A DNA stretch of 64,000 nt, taken from Pieris napi (Eukaryota; Arthropoda; Insecta; Lepidoptera; Pieridae). This document shows positions 22,801 through 34,800 of the stretch, one piece after another. The stretch spans positions 8,624,001-8,688,000 of the forward strand of contig NC_062254.1 of NCBI RefSeq assembly GCF_905475465.1, written 5' to 3'. Position 1 is the first letter of the stretch. Each line of letters opens with the position of its first letter. The position numbers and the translations under genes are program-made. The notes under the pieces are model-generated. The model ran no database searches and was not told the origin of the DNA. It was given only the letters and a program-made list of their open reading frames with translations.

Positions 22801-25800
22801 ATAACCATCTTGATCGAAAACATGTGTTACCTCATCAAAAAATGTTGTAAAGCAGAAAGTGCTTTAACATGCAGTATCGCAATATTGGCGATAGAGAGAA
22901 GAGGCCTAATGTGTAAAACTGCCATTCTTCTTTTGCAATGGCAAACAATAAAACATTTCTCTATTTGCAAAAAAAGTTATCACCTTAATGGAATCCTAAA
23001 ATAAGTTTAACTAAACTAACAACGATATTATTATTAAGGCGGAACGAAGTTAGCCGGGTCAGCTAGTTATTTAATAAAATCGCTAGTAACAGCTCTTGGC
23101 CAAACTAATGTGCTGTAATTCAATAATTTTTTGGCTTCATAATACGCGCCATGATTGAATTAAAACAAAATTAGGAAACAGTTAGAGGTGGCGTAGCGTT
23201 ATTTTTTGTATCGGGGAATTTATATTGTATTTTTTTGAAGTGAAACTTCTTTAGGCGCATGAGGGTAAATTTTTTTACGGATGAAACGCAATAATAATAT
23301 TAGCGTAACGAAGGTTTTTGTCGAAGAAAAGGGAGAGAGTGATTGAGACCGATTGAGAGAGAGTGAGAAGGGCGAATTAACCTTATAGAAATTCCATTTT
23401 TAAAATTAAAATTTCGTAAAGAGAATTTATGAAATATTAGTAAGTATTTTATATTTTTTGCAAAATAATTTAGATTTAATAATTTAGATTTGTATAAATA
23501 TGAACAAGACTTAAAAATTCTTTTAATTAGAGTCAACCATTGAAATGATAGTGAAGGATTAATTCATATTTATTATTTTTAATTCAAGCATCACTTCGAT
23601 AAAATCAAATCTGCGATGAGTTATTTTGGTGCGCGATCTTAAGCTATGGCCATAGATAAGATTATACTGAAGTTATTTCTGTTTACTGTTGACTTCTTAT
23701 CAATCAATAACCTTTTGTTTATAACATTGTTTACGCCATGTTTCAAGAAAAGAGCGTACCGATTAAAAGCTGCCAACGCAATCGCGAGCCCTCTGGATTG
23801 TAGTGTTCATGACATCACGTATCCTCCTGCCCTTTTGGCCCCTATAAAAAATAAATTAATATAATATTCAAGTCAAGTCAAGTCAAAATCATTTATTCAT
23901 ATAGGTAACACAATGTAATAAAGAAATCAATAAAGAAATATATATTAAATGCTTCTAAGTTTACATTTGCCAGTTCTCTAATCATGGGCGTAGAACGGAA
24001 AATAAGAACTGGCAATAAACTCTCCGCCACTCTGTTTAATCGCCAAGTATTTTGTTTTACACAATGTTTGTAAGGAGCTGCAACCATTATAGTCCAGTCA
24101 TTTAAGCTTAAATTAGGTAAGAATCTCGAAATTCGAGATACCCAGCTGTAAGTCTGTAAATACTTGTATATTGACACCCTAAAAGTTGTCTCAAAACCTA
24201 AATATGGTAGGGTGTAAGCAACTATTAAATTTCAAGGTCAACAGCTGGGTATCTCGAATTCCGAGGTGAACTTACTATAATGACTGGACTATTACACCAT
24301 GTTCCACATGACATCTTAGTAATAGTTTATATTAGTTCTAGTTAGAGTTATTTTCAAATAGCTTCAAATGATATTGCCTATTAAAAATCCAAAATTATTA
24401 TATTAAAGTGATAAGAAATACCACGCCAGGTTATAAAATATAATAATAATAACACATTATTAAATCAGTTCTGTAATTCATGCTTATACGTAAAAAATTA
24501 CGTTTCCTTATCTTTTATCTTTATTATTCTCTTGTGAGCAAAGAAGTGTAAATATAAAATAATTAGCGCTCAGCTAAGCCGCCTTGGAACGGCTGGATAT
24601 TTATTTGAGTAAATATGTAAAAATTTGACATTATTGTACTTATCGCTTTTTTGTAATCATGTCAGAACTGGACACTCGATGTCATAGGGCTCGCGAATGC
24701 GTTTGCCGGCCTTTTAGGAACCACCACCATTTACTGATATCCAATTAAATTTTGGCTTTGGGAGCGTTCAAGTATTACGTCACGCAATTTTTGGAGATTA
24801 TGGAACACCCCCCCCCCCCCCATGTAACGCGCCGTAACGTTTTTCTGTACCCAAGTATGGTAAAACGTTTCGTGACCACCTAGTGACTCTTTATACCTAA
24901 AAGTTACCATTATGTGGTGTAAAGTACCGGAAAATAATTTAACATTTTCATGTAACACTTAATTTTTATTCTTCAATTGCCAGTATCTTGTATTTTAAAC
25001 TTTCACTTAAATTCGCATTTTGTGGTGAAGACGAAAAAAAGAATCTCTTTACCTATGTTTTTTTAAACCTATCAGTATATGTAATAGTAATACTGATAAC
25101 AAATGTAATTTTAATTATTTTATAATGACTTGTGATATTAAACATAATCTATGTTCTACTTTTATAGTTTTGTTATTTTCCACATGAATACAATAAAATT
25201 CTTAATTTGCAAAATAAAGTCGGGTTCGTTCGAATACTGTCTAGAGAACCGCTGGGATTTTAATGGTTTTATGGTATAAAATATTGGGAAATCAGCGAAA
25301 AAATAAAAGAAATTCCAATACAAAATGTTCATAGTTTATCGTAACTGATTAAACTCTTCCCTTAAACTAAAGAATGTATTTAAATAAAGATTTCGAATCA
25401 ACAATATATCCCACAATAATGGTATTTTAGAATAATGTTAGTCAACGAAAAAAGGATCGATATGTATTGGTTGTCAAATATTTATGCGTGCGTTCAGAAA
25501 TTTATTCTAATCTCTAACGGCCAAAACCAATATGCAATATCAATCCAATTTTAGCTGTCATAGACTGACAATTCAATCCATTTCTAAAGAAAAGCATGCC
25601 AATATTCAATACATGGACTGAGATACCAATCTAATTATTCAACCAATCGTTCAGAGGGCGGATAAGAGATTGAAGATTGCCCTCTGTATGAAAATGAATG
25701 TTTACTCATGCCAATAACCTATCTGTCCATTTTGGCAGTTGCTTCGATTGGCCAAATCAATCTCGGATTGCTATCGGTGAAACTGGTATGATTTGGGTTT

Positions 25801-28800
25801 GGGATTGCGACCTAACTTAATATTCATTGGGAAAATTTATTCATCTACGTCATCTTCCAGTTCTAGTGATAGTGATTTGGAAGTTTAAATGCAATTATCC
25901 GATTGGGATAGTAATTCTGAAGCTGGAAGAAGACTACGTACTTCTGTGCGAAGACATAAGAAGACAAGAATTAATTATATTCAGAGCCTGAATGACGCCG
26001 AATTCACATTTAGATTTAGGTTAACAAAAGAAGCTTTGGAGACACTTTTACACAAAGTGATGTCTATCATATATGACTTCTTGCAGGTTTCATCTTTTCA
26101 TCAACTTTTGTAACTTTTTTTTAAATATAGCTACAACCAAAAATATTTGTTACTATAGATACTACCTACTAACTCCACTTCAAAACCTCAAGACTCCAGC
26201 AGAACATCTTTATAACGAATCTCAAATACGAAGCAGAAATGTCGTGGAAAGGACATATTATGGTGTTTGGAAAAAATCGGTTCCCCAAAATCGGTTTGTC
26301 AAAAAAGGTTTTCCTTCAAGTATCTCGTGTACAAGCCGTGATAGTGGCATGTGCAGTGTTGCACAATATTGCTATTGATATGCGAGATGAACATTTTGAA
26401 CTACTGCAACAAGTAGATGAACCAGCTGATGATATTGATCAAAGCACAATTGACAACGTGGGAAATGCAAGTGTGCGAAGTAATCTTATAAGGGATTATT
26501 TTGCTTTATTACTATAATATTTTATAAATTACAACATTTTTGAGATAAATTAAATAATAATTCAATGCTTTTATATAAATAAAAAAACAAATTTTTAATA
26601 CAATACATCCTCGCTCCAGGCACAAAATCTATTATTTTTCTAATTTATTTAACAATATATTTTTTTCTATGGCCCATAATTCTCTTTTATGCTCTCTTTC
26701 TTCCTCTTCAATGCCCATTGCTTTCTCTTATTTAGAAGCTTTTCCTTTCAATTGACTTTCAATTCCTTCGACAGACAACAATATCATGTCTTTGACTTTT
26801 TCCTCGATAGTAGCAGCACTAGGGCCACCTCCTGTACGATATGTTTTAGCATGTATCAAGGCAGACTTTTTTCTTGTAGCCCTCTTTAAGCTTTAGCACT
26901 GCGAAAGTTTACTCCACTTGTGCTATTAAACAGCGCCTCCAGCGCTGCTCTTTCTCCTGCCAGGTGACTGAGTCACTCTTTTTATTGTCTAATATATTTT
27001 TATGGTCAGCAACAAGCGAAGTTAGAAGGTCAACTTCTTCCCGGCTGAAATTGACGCTTTTTTCACGTTTTTGCGTAGACATTTTTTTAAGTTAAAGAAC
27101 CAACCTCGAATCACAAAAACAACATACACAAACTACTCAGAGAAAATTTATATTTGTAATAATATGTACTAAAATACTCAATAACCTAACAAACAAAAAT
27201 ACCATATGATAATGACAGCCCGTTTCGTTACAAGTAATATTAAATGACCAACAAAAAGGTTAAGGTTCTATGTTTTTCTATAGAATTTTGTAACTTTATT
27301 TGTTCGTAACAAAAAACCAAACAAAAACGTTGCATAGCTATTTGCTACTTTATCCATACATTGTGAAACAAACCTTAAGTCTTACTTATTTTATTTCGTT
27401 CCAAAAACAGCAAACTTTTGGTATGCTTGAACACAACATATTGCATTGAACGAAACGCGGTCGAGAGGGAAGGATCACGCAAAAGATTGCTGTCAATCTT
27501 TTGTCAAATAAACAATCGGATAGCAGAAATGTTTATTGGCATGCAGATTGGAGATCGGTCTTTAGATATGAATCAGTCCAAGATTGATTATAATCATAGA
27601 TTGAGGATACATTATTAATTTTGGCCGTAAGAAAAGACTATAAGGAAAATATTTCTGCTTAAATATACAAAATATTAAGGCACATTGTTGAGTATTGCGT
27701 GTAGTTAATGACAATGAAATGTCAAATGCTTTTCATGTCATCTGTTGAGACTTGAGTATAGTTAAAGATCGACTTCTAACACCAAGTTTCATATCTATCT
27801 AAGTTTTTTGATTTGAAAAAGGCATAAAGTTAAAATGATTGCCATAATAAATTAAAAAAAAGGTTGTTGATAGAAGTACTTGATTTTAAGTTGTATTTTT
27901 ATTACTAAATTAAAGTCATAACATACACATTACACATACACATAAACATAACATTTATGAATAATAATTTTATAGGACAAGTAATGTTCACGGAAACATT
28001 ATCTTATAATAATAGGCTAAAGTACAAAGTATTTATTAAAGCATACTAAGATTAAGGACACCCAAATGGGGCATGGTACAGTGTGTTGGTATTTTTTACC
28101 ATTTTGGGATGATATTTAATATATGTACATACATACTTTGTTATTTTGAAAGTTCGCCACAATTTCTACTCAGGACAGGACGTATACAAGTGACGAAGAT
28201 GGCGTTTGCAGCTTTTTTAATAATTATACTTTTATGTATAAAAGCTTTCCAATGCTGGGAACACGTGACACATTGATTAAATCTATAAATACCTAAACCT
28301 TCCTAATAGACCAGTCATTATAGACATTCGAAATCGAAAATTTGATAATAATTCCAAAAGTTTTCAAACTTCGGTCAAGTGAATGGTACATTGGGACGAC
28401 AATAAATCTCATTTTGCAACCTTGTCCGCAGTCCGGAACATTGTTAAAATTGCAATTAAATTAATTTTTGCTGTATGGTCGTGAAAAAAATTCCAAAAGT
28501 TCTGCAAACTTGGGGAAGTTTTCGATATAATATTTCATATCACGTATAAAATTTGCAACCAACCTAAGTGTACGGAACATTTTTTGTTATTTATTTTATT
28601 TTCGATATATCTGTCAAATTTGCAGAACTTTTGGAACGTTTTCCTTCAGTTTAATAAAGAAAAACATTAATTTTTAATAATATAATAAATAAAATAAAAA
28701 AAGAAAATAAAATAAATAACAAAAAATGTTCCGTACACTTAGGTTGGTTGCAAATTTTATACGTGATATGAAATATTATATCGAAAACTTCCCCAAGTTT

Positions 28801-31800
28801 GCAGAACTTTTGGAAGTTTTTTCACGACCAAAACTTATTTTTAACAATGTTCCGGACCGCAGAGCAGGTTGCAAAATTTTATAGTTTGTTTTAATACCAC
28901 TCCCGACCTTACATCAAAATTTGAAAACTTTTGGAATTATAATGAATTAATTGTCTTGACTGACTGGACTATAATGCATCACTAGATATTGGTGAAAACT
29001 ACTAAATTCCGTGCCGTAGTTTTTGAGTTAATCGCGAAGAAGGACGTTGCGGAAGAATTTATCCTACTAATATTATAAACGCGAAAGTTTGTAAGTAATG
29101 ATGAATGTTTGTTACTCTTTCACGTAAAAACTACTGACTGGATTTTAATGAAACTTTACAATAATATAGCTTATACATCAGAATAATACATAGTCTACAA
29201 TTTATAAAGATATTATGTGAATTGTCTAAAATATCAAGTAGGAAAAAGTCTACCATCTGCGAGCTATTCTGGCGTGCGCCAAAACCGCTAGAGTTACACA
29301 TATGTAATGTAGGATGGGAATGTTTATCCTAAAAAGTCCTACACAATAGCCCGCCATACTATATATAATTATGCATGTGTAAGCCATTATAGCCAAAAAA
29401 AAAAAAAAAAAATCAGTGGCGCTACAACCTCTTTAAGTCTTGGTCTCAGATTTCTGAATCTTTTTCATGATCATTTTTTAAAATCTAATAGACAAGTAGG
29501 TGATCATTATCAAGCTCTACAAGTTTTCTCTAATACTCTTAGTTCAGTGGAATAAATTTCGACACTAAACTTCGCATTTTTGATATAATGTCGATTTTGT
29601 TGATATAAGAATAATGTGTAAAGAATGTTGTCGTGTTGTGCCCCGGCAATGTTTAAAAAAAATACTTGAAAACTGTAAACGTACATAAAAATGGTTCTAT
29701 AACTATCTTCTTTAAGTCTTTTAGTTTCAGAGATAAATTAATAGTAACTCGTAGTAGAGAAACATAAGCATAAATTTTGTTACAGCATTCGTAAAAAATG
29801 TTTTCGTTTTTCACCGCCAATCCGACTACCACGAAACAAAGTTCGTGGATGATAGTCGCACGCTGAAGCCACTAGGCCAACACTGCTCTTTATAATATTA
29901 GTATTTTTATATACTAATTATAATAAATTAACAATTTCAGATGACTTACAACGCCACCTGGAAATGATAAAATGCAAAGCGATAGTATCATCAAAGCTAT
30001 CGTATCCGAACATCGCAGAGGCCCTGAACTCTATGCAGAAGAAATTACCTGTTATACTAATAGACAACGATGAGCTACCAGAGACAACAATAAGGTTCTC
30101 AGAGTTCGCCAATGACTTGAATGTTGACGTGGACTGTTTGAAAGCCGTGAAACGGAGTGCAAAAGATGTCGCCATAATGCCTTTCTCGAGTGGTACAACA
30201 GGTTTTCCGAAAGCCGTTGTTTGCACTCACAAATCTGTTGTGGACTTTAACAAAGCCGTACTAGATCCGAATGTTATTTCTGTCGAGGAGGCTACAGGTA
30301 ATTATTTATTTGGAGAATATGTAGTTATTTTTTTATGGCAATATAACTTTATGCCAGTTTGAAGTAAAACGTAGAGAAACTACACGCTAGTTAAAAACAA
30401 AATATGTAGGTACATAAACATATTAAATCTTAATATTATTATTGATTATAAAAGAAGATAATACAGAATAGATAGTTCTAATTATTGATTGATATTTTGA
30501 TTTTTTCAAATGTAAGCTAAATTAAAAAAAATGGTGCGTGTACTTATGTACGCGCGTAAGAAGTTATACGTCTTTGGCTTTCTTTATTTTTTTTAAATAT
30601 TAAATAATTAATAACAAATATTTAACGTTAATAATTTAATAATATTTAATATTTAGTATATTATTCAATTATTAATTAATATTAAAAATAATAATAATTA
30701 TTTATTATTTTATTATATTATTCATTCAATTTAATAACTACGTATGTTTCATAACCTTTTAAGTTTTAACTAAGTAACAATAGGTCTTTGTGAAAAAGCA
30801 TTGCTAAATTTTTTTGAAAAAATAATTAAAACTTTTACTTGTTTAAAAGGTAAATGTCATTATGTTCATTCAAAATTCTTGGCATAGCTGCTAACTTCAC
30901 GCATATTCTATTTCTTTTCACTTGTAGATTGTCTTATTCCCATCTCGCTCGCGCACGCTATAATCACACTGACAACTTTGTGTCTCAGGTGCGCGCGCAT
31001 CGTAAAATTTCACTCTCATCAATTTTTCATAACGCGCCTAAAGAAGTATAACTTCAAAAAAATATTACAATTATAGTCACGTTTTTACGATATTCTTACC
31101 TTACATAATAATAACAAAAAGTGGTTAGATAGAAAACTAAATTAAATTTAAAATGCTTCGTCCCTGTGGGTTGTGGCAGTGTACGCTTACATACTGGCGG
31201 CATTTCCTCGCTGTATATTATTCATTAAGCAAGGAAGGTGCTGGTGTTCACCACTGATATAGGCAGCGGCACGTAAGTCTAGCGCTGGCCGATACGTGGA
31301 GGGGACTGCTGCGCATGTGTACTGTCGCGCGGGGGACAAAATGCGACTGGAGAGCCAATCGACGCTCTTCATTCCGCTAGCCCCCCTCAGGTACCTTATT
31401 TTTTACTTCTGCGCAATAACGGTTAGCGCTAGAGTTTCGTGCCGCTACTTGTATCAGACACTATCTTGTAGATTTTTTTTTCAATTTTTAATCCATCTGC
31501 AATCAGCCTCTTGGCTTGGCTTGGCATAAGTAATTATTACTTCGAGCTATAGGGTGCCTAACGGGCGTGTGGCAATTTTTTTTTTTTTTAAAGACAATTC
31601 ACACCAATTGACCTAGTCCCATGCTAAGCTGGTGAAGCTTGTGTTATGGGTACTAGGCAACGGATATACATACATATTATAGATAGATAAACATATTTAA
31701 ACACCCAAGACCTAAGCACAACACCAAATGCTCATCACATCGATGTTCGTCTCAGCCGGGGATCGAACCCGGGACCCATGGATTCGTAGTCAGAGGTACT

Positions 31801-34800
31801 AACCACTAGACCAATGAGTCGTCAAATATATTTTACTCCTCCCCGCCTCGTCTTGCAGGTCACAACTCCGGCGCAACGCGCCGTGTGACATGGTATAGTA
31901 ATTTGTATGTAGGATGACGTTGCGGCACCGCACCGTTACCACATCGTCTGGCCGCGCTCTTATACCATATACCACGGAATAATTGTTATCTAGTGACCCA
32001 CAACACAGGGACTCCCTAGTGTGGGGACTAGCGATATATGGAATTTTGTCATAAAAAGTTTCTATTATTATTAAAATTCCCTATACAATTGTTCCATGTG
32101 CCTCGTACGAACACGAACTATCTGCGTAGTTAGCCAATGGTTCGGGTTTTAGCTAACTACAATAATTTATGAATATTGCATTTTCCACCTTGCCAAAGAG
32201 AGTGAAAGGAAATAATATAAGAAGCGGTAAAGTTGACTTTATTTAGCAGTAGTAACAATTTAGTTTTCTCATTAAAATATTAAGTTGTTTGTTTCGTTTT
32301 AGTTTTCTTTTATTATCTACTAGCTGGCCTGGCGAACATCGTACCGCCTAACAGTCGATTCTTTATTTTTTTTTATACTTATTCTGCTATTCGGGACACC
32401 GGTCTAGCTAGTAAGATAAAAAAAAGAAAGTTGATAATACAACAAATACATTGTCAAAAAATAAGAATTTACCTTCCCGGAACCCCTCCACTAATACTTG
32501 AACTTTATGATATGGTATTAAAGTTCAAATTGCCTTTAAATATTATAATTACGAATATTTTGTATGGGAATATAGAAAAGTGTTGTTTTTAGACTTTTTC
32601 ACTCATTTTTTTTTTAATTTTTCTCTCCGTAAGAACCACTCTCTTACTTCAAGGACTATTATAAAAAAAGAATCAGACAAATCGGTCAAGCCGTTTTCAT
32701 GTTTCGTGACAACGAAAAACGGGTTTCATTTTTATATATATATAGATTAATTGACTTATGTTTTCTGTTTCATATATTTTGTTTAACAATGTAGTATTTA
32801 AATATATATAATATGGTCATATAGTATCAAAATTGTATTCTATGAGTGGGTTCCAGAATTGATTATTAATTTCAGCGAATTATCAATCAGTGATGCCGGG
32901 AGTGTTGCCATTTTTTCACATATTTGGTTTCAACGTGCTTATGATGAATTTGATGTGTGTGGGTGTTAAACTGGTAACAATAAGTCAGTTCAAGCCTGAA
33001 GTCTTTCTCGAGACCCTGGTCCGACATAGGACTCAACATATGTACGCTGTTCCACCTATGAGTAAGTTTTTTTAATGTCTATTACAAAGTCCGAAATACA
33101 TAGTATTACTAGCAGACCGGCCAAGCGTTGCTATGGCTAAGGTTTTTGTTATATTACATAGTAGTAAACTATTCAAGGGAAACGGAAGGAGAACACCAGT
33201 CATGGGGACCACCATGCTTTTTTAGTTGTGATGCCATTAAATTGTAGCTTATGTGAAACGTTGGTACTTTCGACACAACGCCATCTGTTAGAATTGTGAC
33301 TATCAAATGATTAACAAATAATTTGCAATAAAATAATATTGCGGGTGTAAATTGAGATGTAAGCTATCCTATCTTTTAAGTTGGATCAAACTACACATGG
33401 TGTGCAAATTTGATTGATATCGCTTCGGTAGTTTAGGAGTCCATAGCGGACAAACAACGTGACACGTAATTTATATATTTTAAGATTATATTTGTACATA
33501 GTGGTGGTTTCATATTATCGGGAACAATATGTATTTATTTTTACAACTCCCAAGTGAAATTAGAGTTATTACTTAATAAATTCAAAACTCTCGTTAAACG
33601 TAAATTAAACAATAAAGCTTTATATAAATGTGACGAATATTTTAATGATCCTAATCCTTGGGATTGATTTACTCCAGTTCAAACTATTTGTAAGACGCAT
33701 AACTTGGCGATTAAAAAGAGTGGCGTAGAGTTTCTTGCCAGTTTTTCTTGCCCGCTCTTCGCCCTTGACTTGCGAACTGGTAAATGTAAATTTAGAATTA
33801 ATTGAACATCTTTTCTGTTGACGTTCATAAGTGTACTTGATTATTATAAACAAAAAAAATCGCACTTTGTTACTCTTTGTTTTAAAGTTATTTAAAAAAG
33901 GATAATTGTATAATATTTGAATTTCGCATATTTATATTAGGTATGTCCAATAAAATAAAAGTTTCATTAAATTTGTCTAAAATGGGTATCCGCGAATTTA
34001 TAGAGGTGATATAATATTGACAGGTATTTGGAGTTGTATCTTTTTTACATTTATTGTTTACACCTCAAACGTGTTTCAGTTATATTTTTGGCAAAACATC
34101 CGGCAGTGACGTCCGCCCATCTCCAATCGCTCAAAGGTATCGTGTGTGGAGCGGCCTCTTTAGCCAAAAGCGACGCTGAAGCTCTTCTAAAGAAAAACGT
34201 AAGCCTTTTTGTTAATATAGAAAGATAGAAAACTTATCTAATTGTAAATATAAACCATTGAACACCCACAAAAATATCATCAAAATCGGTTCAGCCGATG
34301 ATTTATATATATTAAGATAGGTCCTAATAGGAGCATAAATGAAAAAATGTTACAAGAAAATCTATTTTGACGTTAAGCAAAGTAAATATATAAAAATGTT
34401 ATGAATGAAGGTAGTCCTTAAAACTTCTAGAAACGTCTGCTCCATATCTACCTTCAAAGTTTGACTTAGCTAATTTTGTTGTAATTAATTGCAAAGTAAT
34501 TTCCAAAGCTGTTTCAACATACAAAACTTAAGTTGGCCTAATTCTTAAGGCCTTGGCTTAATTCATACAAATGGTCAGACATCGAAATTTTAACTATACT
34601 ATACATTTTACCCACTAAAAATGGGTGTCTATAGGCAGCGTGGACTGCCCTTTTTGGTCGTCCCGCAAGCTCGTTTGCCCCCTATTATATAAAAAAAATT
34701 ACTAACTCTGCTGGCCCAACCCAAACAGAATAGCCACAAAGACAAGAGGGTCTTCGATGATGCTTCTTGCCAATGGATGGTGAAAACTTGTATAGATAAA

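Larger units (their letters stand above)
25518..27627. mobile_element. PIF/Harbinger transposon, 2.1 kb, both genes decayed
   Basis: Ends CGGCCAAAACCAATATGCAA and, inverted, CGGCCAAAATTAATAATGTA, with TAA at 25515-25517 and 27628-27630. It carries a transposase on the plus strand and a Myb/SANT-like gene on the minus strand, the standard two-gene layout. Copy B of the host gene has an uninterrupted site near 42560 (TTCTAATCTGTAAGAAAAG), which fixes both ends. Confidence 0.93.

Noticed and set aside
29918..30226. Minus-strand ORF of about 100 codons, also at 43713-43985 and 62148-62456
   Set aside because: It is antisense to exon 3 of the ligase genes; its apparent conservation comes from the sense coding sequence.
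31750..31823. tRNA-Arg gene on the minus strand
   Set aside because: The A and B boxes are present but the acceptor stem does not pair and the unit continues into a SINE body; a second copy has a different anticodon.
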